From: Pyropia yezoensis
Taxonomy: Eukaryota; Rhodophyta; Bangiophyceae; Bangiales; Bangiaceae
Direction: 5' to 3'
NCBI GenBank assembly: GCA_009829735.1
Contig: CM020620.1
Span: 12,645,420-12,709,419 of the forward strand
Length of the DNA: 64,000 nucleotides
This document shows positions 34,372-46,050 of the stretch, piece by piece. Position 1 is the stretch's first letter. Each line of letters opens with the position of its first letter. The notes beneath the pieces are model-generated. The model was not told the DNA's origin, searched no databases, and saw nothing but the letters and a program-made list of their open reading frames with translations. A program made the position numbers and the translations under genes.

Positions 34372-36289
34372 CTAGCGTTCCATATGCCCACCCCCACCAC
34401 TATAGGGACCGCCCGACCACGAACCCCCAGGTTCGTAGGCCGGTAGCGGAGGGGCGTAACCCACTCGGGAGGGCCCCGGAGTGGAAGCACTGGGAGGGGC
34501 CCGCCGACTCGCGGACCCATCCCCGTCGTAAGAAAGATGTCCGGAGGTACTCCCTCCGTGACGCGGAAGCTGCTGCTGAGTCGGCAGCAGCCGTTGGACA
34601 AACTCGTGTCCAACCGCGAGGCGAGTGACCTCAGCTGCCAATGACTGTCGCGCCGTGGCTGAGTCGCCCGACGCGAGGAAGTGGCTGACACGCCGGGTGA
34701 CCCAAGCCAACGTGTCAAGGGAGGCCACGAGTGAGGCCTCCACCGTGGCGTCATACATGATGGCTCCCAAGTTGGGAAGCATCTCGCCGACGCCACGCGC
34801 AATCGGCATCGGGACCGGGAGTTCGGACCCGTAGCGAACCCAACGCCACGTCGGGGAAGGGTTCGAGGAACTGGAAGGGTGGAGCCTGAATCGGCTCCAC
34901 CCCCCCCGAGGTCGGAGTCGCGACCCGCGGGGAAGACGTCGGCACAGCTCGCGCGCGGCTTCGAGGGGCTCCCTCGATGAGCACCACGACGAGTCGTCGC
35001 CGATGACGTCGCCCACCCAGAGCCAGGGGGCGACGAAGAGGGAGTAACCCCCTCCGCGTAGGGAAGGGAAGGGTCCCCCAACCCCTCACACAGGAGCAGA
35101 TGCCCCTGCACCAGAGTATGGGTGACATGGACGAACTCCCGGGTTGGCTCACTCTCCAACCCCGGCTCTGAACGCTTGTGGCGGCGGAGGAAGGGGGTCC
35201 AGCTGCGCCCAATCGAGTCGATTGTGCAGGGTGACCATACCCTTGAGGAGGAACGGAGGCAGGTCCCCCGCGCCCAAGGCTAACCAGTGGAAGCCAAGGG
35301 TTTCCGTACCCTCCACCAGAGCCGGTGGGAGGTGCCACAGGTAACCCCGATGGACTACATCGGAGTACCAGCCCCGAGCCACCACGACCACCCAGTGCGT
35401 GGCGGGGTAGGCGAAGACCCGGTTGCCCTCCGAGCTGGAGCGTAGCACGGAGCCAAAGTAGGCAACGAGGAGGGGGATCCGAGCCGGAAACCCACAAGGT
35501 ACCTCCACTGTCTCCCACCACCCTGGGAGAAGAGGGTACTGGTGCTCACGCTCCTCCAGAGGTACGTGGGTGAACTCCACCCGCGACCCGTGGATGAGGA
35601 AGCCCGAGGAGCCCCGGAGTCGGAACTCCTCTCGCACCACACCGTGTTGGGCGTGGGCGTCCTCTCCGCCCAGGTAGGGACGAGGAAGGGCACACCACTC
35701 GGTAGCCACCACCGCGTGGGTGTCGTCGATCTCCACGTCGCCCGATTCCATGGCGAGGGAGGTTGACAACGCCTGGACTTCAGGCGCGTCCGCCAGGCAG
35801 AGTAGCGCTGGTAGGTCGCAGACCACCCCATCAGGTAGAGTCACCTGGTTGGGGTACCGACGAGTCCGGCGGTACCATACGTCGGTCCGCCGTGGCTCGG
35901 GGATGATCAAGTAGACATCCTTGAGCTTGCAGTCGGAAGCTCCCGACTGACTTGCGAGGCGCCCAGGCTCGGGGCCCCATAGGAGGACGGGGCCGCGGCG
36001 GGAGTAGCAGCCGCGACTCAGGAAGGCGGGGGATGGGAGTCACATCCCCTTCCGCCACCGGGTTGGAAGACCAATCCCCCGGTGGGACCACAGCCGAGGG
36101 GGCAGTAGGAGGTGATGGAGCGGGGACGGCTGAGGCGGCCGCCTCCGACCCTCGCCCGGGACGAGACGTCTCCATGGCCGACCCCCGGCTGAGAGACTCC
36201 TCAGTCCCGAGGGCCTCCTCTCCCGCCCGTCGCTTGTCCGACAGAGACGTCGGAGACGGGGACAAGGGCCGACTCGGCTCACCCGCCAT
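34372..36289 (-). pseudogene. Element B antisense ORF, first copy with indels
   Basis: Same sequence as the intact 638-codon frame at 47779-49695, but broken by single-base differences near 34818, 34970, 35190 and 35936-35947. Because it lies just left of the N gap, these are more likely consensus errors than biology. Confidence 0.7.
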
Positions 36290-36353
36290 CTTGAATAACC
36301 TTGACCAACTCGGTGAGGTTGAGCACGGGGGGGGGATACGACCCGCTCCTCCC

Positions 36354-36853
36354 NNNNNNNNNNNNNNNNNNNNNNNNNNNNNNNNNNNNNNNNNNNNNNN
36401 NNNNNNNNNNNNNNNNNNNNNNNNNNNNNNNNNNNNNNNNNNNNNNNNNNNNNNNNNNNNNNNNNNNNNNNNNNNNNNNNNNNNNNNNNNNNNNNNNNNN
36501 NNNNNNNNNNNNNNNNNNNNNNNNNNNNNNNNNNNNNNNNNNNNNNNNNNNNNNNNNNNNNNNNNNNNNNNNNNNNNNNNNNNNNNNNNNNNNNNNNNNN
36601 NNNNNNNNNNNNNNNNNNNNNNNNNNNNNNNNNNNNNNNNNNNNNNNNNNNNNNNNNNNNNNNNNNNNNNNNNNNNNNNNNNNNNNNNNNNNNNNNNNNN
36701 NNNNNNNNNNNNNNNNNNNNNNNNNNNNNNNNNNNNNNNNNNNNNNNNNNNNNNNNNNNNNNNNNNNNNNNNNNNNNNNNNNNNNNNNNNNNNNNNNNNN
36801 NNNNNNNNNNNNNNNNNNNNNNNNNNNNNNNNNNNNNNNNNNNNNNNNNNNNN
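36354..36853. other. Assembly gap, 500 N
   Basis: Exactly 500 Ns, a conventional scaffold placeholder. The sequence to its left (23440-36353) equals the sequence to its right (36854-49759), so the true gap size is probably negative. Confidence 0.98.
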
Positions 36854-39800
36854 ACCAATGGACGGTGCCTTCTGTACGAGAGGCCCCACAAGTTGGCCAG
36901 GAAGGGCTTGCGGCTACATAATGCCTTGGCCACTATCAAGAACCGACGGGACTTCCGACTCTACTTGACCAAATTTCCAAGAGGCCAGTCAATCTTCCTA
37001 AGAACTTTGCTGTTGGGCTAGCGATCTTTTACGATGGCCCTGCGCACGAGGTTCCCTTGGGGGAATTGTCTCTGACCAGTGAGGGTGCCAACACCGTGGC
37101 AACCCTGGGTCAAGACCAGGGACCACGTCGCGTGCAGCGCAGCCAGCGGATTCGATGGATACTGAGGGTCCACCTGGAAACACTTCCCGACCCGCGGACC
37201 GGACCAGTACGGTCGCTGCTGACCAGACCCCTATGCCTAGAGTTGCCTTTGAGCTGATCCCCCCGGCCCTACATGAAGCGGTCCGGGACCTGATGGACCA
37301 ATACAAGGGACTCTGGGATGGTCAGTTGGGCCAGATGGATATCACGCCGCACCGTATTACGTTGACCGAAGGGGCCAAGCCTATAAGACCCCAACCGTAC
37401 CGCACTGGCCTGCATCACCGGACTTGATCAAGGAACAGGTGGCCAAGCAATCGGCCTTTGGAGTCATTGAGCCCTCACAGGCGGAGTGGTCCTTCCCCGT
37501 CGTACTGGTCCCGAAGTCCGATGGGACCCCAAGATTCAGCGTGGACTACAGACGGCTCAATGATATCACGGTGAAGGACACGTACCCACTGCCCAGGATG
37601 GACGATTGCATCGACTTCCTGGGTGAGGCCACTGTTTTTTCTATGTTGGACGCTAAAGCGGGCTACTGGCAGATCCCTGTGGCCCTTGAGGACCAGGATA
37701 AGACCACGTTTACCTGTCACGAAGGGACCTTCAAGTACGTACGACTCCCTTTTGGCTTGACGAATGCTCCCGCTACGTTCCAAAGGGCCATTGATATGAT
37801 CCTATCCGGGGTCAAGTGGAAGACCTGTCTCGTGTACCTTGATGATATCATTGTGTTCTCTATGACCCCTGAGGAACACTTGGTCCATCTAGAGGGACTT
37901 TTCAGCTGCTGACCAAGGCAGGCGTGTCCCTCAAGGCCAGCAAGTGCTTTCTGTTCCACGACAAGGTCGAGTATCTGGGCCACGTTGTCGGCAAGGGCCA
38001 ACTGAGAGTGAAGAAGAAGAACCTTGTGGGCCTGTGGCAAGCCAAGACCCCAAGGACCAAGAAGGACCTGCGCAGTTTCTTGGGCATGTGCAACGTGTAC
38101 CGCAGGTTCGTCAAGGACTACGCTAAGGTGGCCCGTCCCTCTCTGGCCATGACGAGTAGTAAGGTCCCTGACCCTCTGCCCCCGTTCACTCCGGCCCAGA
38201 TAGACTCGTTTGAGGAGCTCAAGTACCGACTGACCCACACTCCCATCCTGACCCTACCGAGACGCACAGGCCAGTACATTGTTGATACCGATGATAGCGC
38301 GGCCCACATTGGATGCGTCGTGCCACAGGAACAGGAGGACCGAGCCTACAGGCCCGTTGGATTCTGGAGTAGAGTACTGACGAGTGCGGAACAGAACAAC
38401 AGTACCACTGAACGGGAATGCTTGGCCGTTGTATGGGCCCTTTTTTCTTTTGAGACCGAACCTTCAAGGGACCCGATTCATTGTCCGGACGGACCACACG
38501 GCTCTGAAATGGATCCTCCATATGGACGGGGCCCATGGACGCTTGGCCCGTTGGCGCTACGACTCGCTGAGCTCAACTATACCGTGGCGTCCAGGCCGGG
38601 CCAGGACCACCACGCAGCAGACGTGATGTCCCGTTTGGCCACGACCGGAGCCGACGACAGGCCCATACCGGATGAGATCCCGTCGCAGCTCACGCTGGCC
38701 AACTTCGCGACAGGTTGGACCCGACCGAACCTCAAGACTAGCAAGAGGTACCCGCCCCTTTCGGTCCAGAGGATCATCCAGGGCCAAGCAATGGACCCGT
38801 GGTGCAAGGAGATCCGAGCGGAGATGAACCGGAACCCCAAGTCTCGCTTCGGAGAGACGCCTGACGGTCTACCGGTCCGCCTGGCCCCTCTGGATCGCGC
38901 AGTCCAGATTATTGTTCCCAAGCCCCTACAGAAGGAAGTGCTTACGCTGGAACACGAGCCGGGACACGCGGGCCATCCAGGGGTCAACAAGATGTACACG
39001 TCCATGAGGCGGAGCCTTTATTGGGACACTATGGTGGCCGACGTGGCCTCTTTCGTTTCCAACTGTCCCTCATGTGCCAAGGACAAGGTTCAGGGCCGGC
39101 GTAGGACCAACTTGTTGCGCCTTTTTCCGGCCACTGATCCCTTTACGGACGTCTGTTTGGACCTACTTGGACCCCTCCTGAGACAGCTAACGGGAACGAA
39201 TATCTTTTGGTCATCGTTGACAGGTTCACTAAGCTGACCCGGGTGGTCCCGATCCCGAACCAAGACGCAGAGACTGTGGTCTCGGCGTTTCTGGATACAT
39301 GGGTCGCATCTTATGGGCCACCTGATACCTTACTGACCGACAACGGCCCCAGTTGACCTCAGTTCATTTCCGTGGAGTCGTTGGGATGCTTGGGATCCGG
39401 CATTTACCTCGACCACCTATCACCCCCAGACGCAGGGCCAGGTTGAACGGTACAACAGGACCATTGTGGCCCAGCTTCGGACCTACATCGAGGACCACCA
39501 GGACCGATGGAACGAGTTGGTGTCAGTCTTGACCGTGGCGTACAACACGAGACCCCAGCAGAGCACAGGTGTGGCCCTGTTTGAGTTTGTAACCCCAGAG
39601 AGGGTCCGCACGTTTGCACTAGACCGCTGCCGAGTCCCCATGTCCCAAGAAGTTTGAGGGGACAGCGAGAAAGATCCGAGAACAGAGGACGGGCCACTTA
39701 CGTGACTTGGCCTTCACGGTCCGCAAGAACCTCGAGATGGCCCAGCGAAGGTACAAGAAGAGTTATGATAGACGGGTCAATACGGTCAATCAGGCCCTAA

Positions 39801-40330
39801 GAGCCTGAGATTGGGTCTACGTGGACACTCATGCCAAGGACCGCAAGAAGCTGGACCAGAAAGTCGAAGGCCCCTACCGGATCCTCAAGAGGGACAGTCA
39901 CACGTTCACTGTCCTAGCCAAGGGCTACCCGGACCGTATTAGCAGTGATCACGTGGCCCGCGCCCCGACCCCTGCAGGCCAGTTTGATTGCTCGACTATG
40001 ATACATGGCCCGCAAGAGCCAGTAGTGCCTTTGGACCACGATGACACTGGTCTTTCGTTCGTGTGGGAACGTTTTGTGGGCCACGACCGGGGCCAGGATG
40101 GCAACCTTTGGCTACTGGTCCGGTGGTGGGGCTACACATCTGATGAGGACACTTGGGAACCGCGGCACAAGTTCGACAGGGCCAAGGTGACTCAGTACTG
40201 CCTACGGGTTGGGACAGAGCCCCCTATGCAAGAGGAACAGGCATTGGCCCTGCTGGAACCCTTCAAGGCCATCTATTCCGTGTGGCCCTGGTGCCTCGAA
40301 CCTGGTGCAGATCTATGGGCCAGAGCTTGA
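36854..40330 (+). pseudogene. Element A pol, second assembled copy (3' part, many indels)
   Basis: Equivalent to 23440-26925. At least ten single-base or two-base differences (for example near 36971, 37118, 37421, 37893, 38451, 38556, 39177, 39346, 39402, 39628) break the frame repeatedly, whereas the other copy is open. The shared TGA is at 39806-39808, and the chromodomain part (39821-40330) is intact. Read as a low-quality contig start, not as an independently decayed element. Confidence 0.8.
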
Positions 40331-40695
40331 CCTCTCTCCTTTGTCCCCCATTAAGGTAATCCCTATGGAAATCAGGACCCCTTATATATGAAACGGGGGG
40401 GGGTCTGTACTGGACAGGAGGATGGGAAAAGAGAAAGGGGGGAGTACCTCAAGAGTATCCATATTGAACCCTATTTTTTTTGGACCCCCTTCAAGTCCCG
40501 GCTCCCACAAATCCCTCTCGACCCCAAAGACCCGGTATGCTCAAAGATCACTTAGGCCCCACTGCTACAAGAGGATAAGACGCAAGACGGACCTTTATGG
40601 ACTACAATATCATGGAGAGAGGGCCAAGCACACTCAAGAAGAAAAAGAAGAAAAGGGACAGCCAAGATGACGACCCACCAGACTACAAAGATTGC

Positions 40696-40983
40696 TTAGT
40701 AACGGCCACGAGTCTCCGCACGCGGATCCTCTTCCGGGTCCATATCGTCCCGACCACGCACACGGGACCCCGGAGCCTCGCCCCGCCACTCGTTCTGGGC
40801 CATCTTGGTGGCCTCGCACAGCTCATGGGCCAGGTCCGTACGTAGCCCGTTACGGTCCACGATATCCAGGAGGGTCTTGTAGTCCGGGGTGTCCAGGGTC
40901 GCTTGAGCTCGGGTCCACTTGGCCGCACGTGACCCAACATTGACCAAAGTGTGAAGGCTGGCGAGAACCACTGGGCCCACCCG
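40696..40983 (-). pseudogene. C-terminal part of element A antisense ORF (second assembled copy)
   Basis: Identical to 27290-27577 and again cut by element B at exactly the same base. Confidence 0.6.
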
Positions 40984-41521
40984 TGTGGGAGATTGGGCCG
41001 GAATTCGGTACCAATACTTTGGAGATTCGGGTCAAGTGGACCTGCCCGTAAGTCGAAATTCACCCGACCCACGATGGTGAAACTTCTGACTTCTGGACGG
41101 AAATTCGACTAGGACTTCCGACATACTAGAGCAGGGTAATGCTGCTGGTATTTGTTTCTTGGGATTTTTGCACGGGAGCCAGACGGATTTCTACGCTTGA
41201 GTGCTTTGCATGTGGAGTGATATGTTTGGTTTGTTTGAGGGTTCATTTTCTGAGTGTTTTGAGGGGTTGCGTGAGCGTGTGAGGAGGGTTGATAAGGAGG
41301 GACAGCAAGGCGGGGAGGGCCCACCTTGGCTGGCCAAGCAAGTAAACACCGTCTGGCTCCGACACATCTTGTTCGTGCCTTGGTGAGCTAACCCGTTCAC
41401 CACACGCAAGTTCCGTGTTCGGCTGTGTGGAGGTGCATTCTTCCGGTTTCCCAAGTCGGGATATCGGCAATACTCCTCTTCCTTTCCGTACTCGGGGTCG
41501 GTGGTTGGGAGTACTGCTACA
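40984..41521 (+). repeat. Element B 5' LTR
   Basis: 538 bp from TGTGGGAG to GCTACA. Matches 50704-51241 with 11 substitutions and no length change. Confidence 0.92.
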
Positions 41522-41523
41522 GT

Positions 41524-41539
41524 TGGTGGATCAGCGGGG
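41524..41539 (+). other. Element B primer-binding site
   Basis: TGGTGGATCAGCGGGG, 2 nt after the 5' LTR. Predicts a primer tRNA ending GCTGATCCACCA. Confidence 0.6.
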
Positions 41540-41838
41540 GAGAGGATATCGACTGTGGTACCTCCCTTGACCGGAGACGGGACCTAGTTGGCCCCTCTCC
41601 CCCTTCGGCAGCGAGACTTCCGGTGACAGGATCGACTCGCCTACGTTCCGAGCGTTCGCTGGGTGACGAGGTTGGCCACCGTGAGTCTTGGTGGGAGACC
41701 CGGAGTTTCGGGAAACCTCACCGCCTTCCTTGAGGCAGGTGGAGGGGTGACACGTGCTCTAGGAACTCCCTAGCTGACGATCCCCGACTCTGGACACCGT
41801 TTGGTCGTTTTGGTTGACTCCACGTGACTCTTGTGGAG

Positions 41839-43602
41839 ATGGCTGGTGAGGGAGACCCCCCCATTGCGCCGAGTGTACCTGGGGAGGGGGAGCGTAGTCC
41901 TCCCCCGACGGGCGGAGTACCACCCAGGCCGGGCAGTGCGGATGTGGTGGGTCCAGAGGTTGGACCCCGACGGCGGTCGGCCAGGTTCCTTCCCAGGCCG
42001 TCCCCGGAAGAGACGGGCGGAGTTCGCCCTTCTCCGGTGGGAGCGCCGAGCCAGCGTCAGGCTCCGGCAACCTCTTCGGGGAGTGACGACACTCACTTCG
42101 GCATGGGACCGCCGACCGGCAGAGGTGACGGGACGGGGAGTTCCGTACCCCGGGTTGGTGGGTCCGCGCCACGACTGGTGCCGGAAGGACCGGGTGGGAG
42201 CTCGAGTCAAGCTCCACCTGGGTCATCCGGTGTCGTGGATGACTCGGTGATGACTGCCATCGCACAAGTCGTGCGAGAGGAGGTGGGGAAGGCGTTGAAG
42301 GGGAACACCCCTCCGCCTGAGCAGGCCTCGAGGCGTCAGATGCGACGGGAGATTCGACGTACTCTCCGTCGTGAGGTGGACTCAGAGTCGGAGTCCTCTG
42401 CAAGTGGCAAGTCGGGTGAAGAGGATCTTACCCGACGTGGTAGTGTGACTCACAGGGACCGTCTTGGGACTAGAGTCGTCCCAGAAAAGATAGTAATCAA
42501 TAATCCATTGTTCAAGGATGTCTTCGACTGTGAGACATACGGGTTGGTCAACAAGTCGTTGACCTACTCGAATAGTCAGGCCCGTACCCTGGGCCGGCGC
42601 AAGAAACACGTTGCGCGATCGTTCGGGGTCCGTTCAGAATGGGACGGGACACCACCCCTGAAGGTCTTCCAGTTTTTGCGGAAGTTCGCAAAAGCCTGCG
42701 ATGACAATGATGTCTCTGAAGCTGAAGCGTTTTTCATGCTTCAGGACTTCACAAAGGAGCCACTCCGCTCCGAGGTGATGATCGTCATGCCAAGTCGGCA
42801 TGGTGGGAACCCGGGTGAGGTGACCTCCTACCTGGAGTTGGTTAATTGGATCCTTCGTCTTCACGCAGACGAGGCTTCCTTGGCTGTGCAGGTTGAAGAG
42901 TTCAACCGCGCCACCCAGAGTAAGAGTGAGGAGGAACGGGAGTTCGCTGAACGACTCCGTCAGCTGAACGCCCTCTGTGGATTCCTATATCCCCAAGGAG
43001 TCATTAAGGGACGCTTTTTGGAGGGTGTCCACCGAGCAGCTCGAGCGACTGTGCGAGAGCGTAATACTCCGACCATGACTCTGGCGGAGTTGGCACGCAT
43101 CGCCCAGACTCAGGGTGATGAGTACCGCTGGCTCGTGTCTGAGCAGCGGAAGGAACGAGAGAAGGAAGCTAAGGGAGTGGAAGCAAGTCGCTTCCGCAGA
43201 ACTCCAAGGGTGCCTTCCTACACGCGGACGTACCCCGCAGTACCTTCGTCCTCAACTCGAGAGACGGAAGGCATGGTGGCCGCTATCCCTGATAAGTCAC
43301 AGGGAAAAGCGGGGCCATCGGCGTCAATGAGTGATCGGCCGTGTTGGCAGTGTTCCAAGTCGGGACACTGGGCAGCCCAATGCCCCACTCTGGACGTTCG
43401 ACTGAGAGCCCTGTTGGCTCGTATCGGGAAGCTCGGTATTCCGAGGACTGATTCGGATACCCGGCCGCGCACCACATGGGTGACGGCCATGACTCAACCT
43501 AAGTCAGAGGATGAGTCCACGCTAGAGACGGGGGAAGCCGTCTCCCCCAGCTCAAGTGGCAAGGATGCTCCATCATCCGAGTCGGATGAGGGAAACGCCT
43601 AG
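41839..43602 (+). CDS. Element B gag
   Basis: Second assembled copy of the 587-residue gag (ATG at 41839, TAG at 43600-43602). Capsid-like core, and a zinc knuckle CWQCSKSGHWAAQC that would bind the element RNA. Open throughout, followed by pro in the -1 frame. Confidence 0.9.
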   Translation: MAGEGDPPIAPSVPGEGERSPPPTGGVPPRPGSADVVGPEVGPRRRSARFLPRPSPEETGGVRPSPVGAPSQRQAPATSSGSDDTHFGMGPPTGRGDGTGSSVPRVGGSAPRLVPEGPGGSSSQAPPGSSGVVDDSVMTAIAQVVREEVGKALKGNTPPPEQASRRQMRREIRRTLRREVDSESESSASGKSGEEDLTRRGSVTHRDRLGTRVVPEKIVINNPLFKDVFDCETYGLVNKSLTYSNSQARTLGRRKKHVARSFGVRSEWDGTPPLKVFQFLRKFAKACDDNDVSEAEAFFMLQDFTKEPLRSEVMIVMPSRHGGNPGEVTSYLELVNWILRLHADEASLAVQVEEFNRATQSKSEEEREFAERLRQLNALCGFLYPQGVIKGRFLEGVHRAARATVRERNTPTMTLAELARIAQTQGDEYRWLVSEQRKEREKEAKGVEASRFRRTPRVPSYTRTYPAVPSSSTRETEGMVAAIPDKSQGKAGPSASMSDRPCWQCSKSGHWAAQCPTLDVRLRALLARIGKLGIPRTDSDTRPRTTWVTAMTQPKSEDESTLETGEAVSPSSSGKDAPSSESDEGNA

Positions 43603-43638
43603 CCGCTGGGACTAAGACTGACCCAAGGGCTCCAGCGG
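43590..43638 (+). promoter_or_regulatory. -1 ribosomal frameshift signal, element B gag-pro
   Basis: GGGAAAC at 43590-43596 in gag phase, 6-nt spacer, 7-bp stem 43603-43609/43632-43638. Spacing and heptamer match well-studied retroviral sites. Confidence 0.8.
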
Positions 43639-44381
43639 TAATGAAGCGGGTTGCTTCACACTCACCGACCCATGGGAGAGTGAAGGTCCTGACTCGACCT
43701 CGAGGGGTGAGGCCTAGAGACAAGGTCCCTCCTCAGAAGCACGACCCGAGTCGGATTGTGTCAGTGCTGGTAGGGAGTAACTACCACGTCGCAGCTCGAC
43801 TCTGGCTGCAGGATGGATATGAGTTTACCTCTCGTGTCATAGTCGACACAGGCTCTGCTACCTCTCTCATTAGGCAAGACTTATTGCCAGAGGGGACGGA
43901 TGTGAGTCCCGCCGGCTCACCCGAGTGGCGTATGTTTGATGTCAATGGGGGACTCCTCCCCATTGTTGGGTCTATTGCATTGACTGTTTGCATTGGGTTC
44001 TACCAGACGCAGGTGAACTTTGGAGTAGTCTCCATTATGTCAGTCCCCGTACTTCTGGGAACTGACTATCTGGACCTCCATGTCCCGGCCGTCTGTGGAC
44101 CGGAAGGGATAATCCGAATGCGTAATGGAGAGACTGTCACCATATTGCGTAAAGGGAGGACTGTTTCCCCCACGACTCATCAACCTAGGGAAAACTCTCC
44201 CAAGGGTGGAGGCTCTACGACCCATGTACGAGTATGTAAGGGTACGGTAGTCCCGCCCCGATCAAGGACCTTTGTGCGAGTACGCACACGGTTTCGAGGG
44301 AATGGACTCGTTTCCCCCGTGGACCGAGTCTATTATTCTCACCAAGTGCAAGTTGCATGGGGCCCCATGACTTGTGGGTGA
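43597..44381 (+). CDS. Element B aspartic protease
   Basis: Retropepsin-like protease that would process gag-pol. Catalytic VDTGSATS, then VLLGTDYLDLH, the usual second conserved block (hydrophobic-hydrophobic-G-x-D). Continuous in the -1 frame from the gag slippery site. An in-frame ATG exists at 43641, so it might also be started there. The frame ends at TGA 44379-44381, just where RT-domain relatives continue; the next domain follows in the +1 frame (TGT GGG TGA). One extra G in the GGG run would explain this; a programmed +1 shift is possible but less likely given the other breaks downstream. Confidence 0.8.
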
Positions 44382-46050
44382 TGACCAAACTTGGTGGGTG
44401 GAGGTCCTCAACACGTCGGAGGAACCTCGACGACTCCCCGGAGGCATGAAGATTGCGTCGATCTCTACCATTGAGGGGAATGTCGTTGCTGTGACTCAAC
44501 AGCAATGGAAGGATATTGGAACGGCAGGCTCTGCCGACCAATCGAGTTCATCGACGGCTACGTCGCCGACGGTACATCGGGAGAACATCCCGGAGTGTTT
44601 ACATGGACGACTGGATGAGTTAATCCAGAAGCATCACAAGTTGTGGAATGGTGACCTTGGGCTCATCAAGGCCACCGAACACAGAATCGTGTTGAAGCCA
44701 GGGGCTAGGCCAGTTCGCCTGAGTCCCTACCGTATGGGACCAGACTCACGGAAACTCACCCGAGAGCAGGTCCAACGGATGCGAGACATGGGTGTCATTG
44801 AGCCTTGCTCAAGTGAGTGGGCCAGTCCCATAGTCTTGGTGCCCAAGTCAGACGGCACGATGCGGTTCTGCATCGATTATCGTAAGCTAAACGAGCGGAC
44901 GGTAAGGGATAGTTACCCCTTACCCCGTATGGACGATTGCCTCGACTCACTCGGTGAGGCACAGTACTTTTCCACGTTGGACTGCAACGCGGGGTACTGG
45001 CAGATACCCATCCGCAAGGAGGACAGACACTTGACCACCTTAACGTGTCACTGTGGAGTTTATCAGTGTACACGGCTCCCTTTCGGGCTTTGCAATGCAC
45101 CTGCGACTTTCCAGCGTGCTATTGACTTGATACTTGCCGGAGTCAAGTGGCAGATCGCCCTAGTGTATCTGGACGATATCATTGTGTTCTCCGGGACTGC
45201 CGAAGAACACCTGTCCCACTTGGACAGAGTGTTTACCCTGTTGGGTGAAGCAGGAGTAACACTCAAACCTACGAAGTGTCACCTCTTTAGTAATGAGGTG
45301 GAGTACCTCGGCCATATAGTCCGGCCAGGTCGCATTCTGGTCTATGAGAAGAACCTCATGGCCATCCGTCGGGCGAAGTTCCCCCAGACGCAGACACAAC
45401 TCAGGAGCTTCATGGGTATGTGTAACGTATACAGACGCTTTGTGGCGAACTATGCCAAAGTGTCTGCACCGTCGAATCACTTGGTAAGTTCCAAGATGCC
45501 CAAGCGCTTGGATGCTCCCAAACCCCCGGAGCAAAAAGCGTTTGATAGGTTGCGAGAACTCCTCTGCAACCCACCGGTGTTAGCGATCCCCAGACCGGGG
45601 GCTCACTACATTGTTGATGTGGACGCAAGTCACGACCAACTTGGTTGTTGCTTACTCCAACAACAGCCTCCGGGGGAGTATTTACCCGTTGGCTATTTTA
45701 GCAAAGGACTCTCACCGGCCCAGAAGAACTATTCTGTGACGGAGGTAGAGGGCCTTGGCGTAGTATGGGCAGTCTCCATGGTACGGCCATACGTCGAAGG
45801 AAGGAAGTTCCTCATTCGATGTGACCACAAGGCTCTGAAGTGGATATTCACCACTACAGCCTGTACAAATTACCGACTCAATCGATGGCGACTCTGCCTC
45901 GCTGAGTTCGATTATGACGTTGAGTATCGGCCAGGCCCGAAGCATGCGGTTGCGGACGCGTTGTCTCGCATACCGACGGATGGGAAAGACTCTTCCCCCA
46001 TCCCTGAGACTCTTTCCCCATCCCTAAGGAACTCCCTCATGTGGCAGTGA
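44374..46050 (+). CDS. Element B reverse transcriptase and RNase H
   Basis: Copies element RNA into DNA. RT motifs FCIDYRKLNERTVRDSYPLP, LPFGLCNAPATFQRAID and VYLDD (residues 265-268 from 44374), connection domain, then RNase H with VDVDASHDQLGCCLLQ, a catalytic Glu in TEVEGLGVVWAV, and DALSRIPT. No ATG at the start; the frame is entered from protease. It stops at 46048-46050 because a 20-bp tandem duplication (GACTCTT...CCATCCCT, two units at about 45988-46027) shifts the frame: the second unit leads into the integrase frame when read in the other phase. Confidence 0.88.
   Translation: MGDDQTWWVEVLNTSEEPRRLPGGMKIASISTIEGNVVAVTQQQWKDIGTAGSADQSSSSTATSPTVHRENIPECLHGRLDELIQKHHKLWNGDLGLIKATEHRIVLKPGARPVRLSPYRMGPDSRKLTREQVQRMRDMGVIEPCSSEWASPIVLVPKSDGTMRFCIDYRKLNERTVRDSYPLPRMDDCLDSLGEAQYFSTLDCNAGYWQIPIRKEDRHLTTLTCHCGVYQCTRLPFGLCNAPATFQRAIDLILAGVKWQIALVYLDDIIVFSGTAEEHLSHLDRVFTLLGEAGVTLKPTKCHLFSNEVEYLGHIVRPGRILVYEKNLMAIRRAKFPQTQTQLRSFMGMCNVYRRFVANYAKVSAPSNHLVSSKMPKRLDAPKPPEQKAFDRLRELLCNPPVLAIPRPGAHYIVDVDASHDQLGCCLLQQQPPGEYLPVGYFSKGLSPAQKNYSVTEVEGLGVVWAVSMVRPYVEGRKFLIRCDHKALKWIFTTTACTNYRLNRWRLCLAEFDYDVEYRPGPKHAVADALSRIPTDGKDSSPIPETLSPSLRNSLMWQ

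Larger units (their letters stand above)
27578..36353 (+). mobile_element. Ty3/gypsy element B, first assembled copy (ends at gap)
   Basis: Runs from its 5' LTR to the N gap and matches 40984-49759 nearly base for base. Differences are mostly single-base indels and become denser towards the gap. Most likely the same physical element as 40984-51241. Confidence 0.85.

Noticed and set aside
44367..44381. Programmed +1 frameshift between protease and RT of element B
   Set aside because: Possible at GGG TGA, but the same pol has other plain breaks, and an extra G in a G-run explains it; kept only as a remark.
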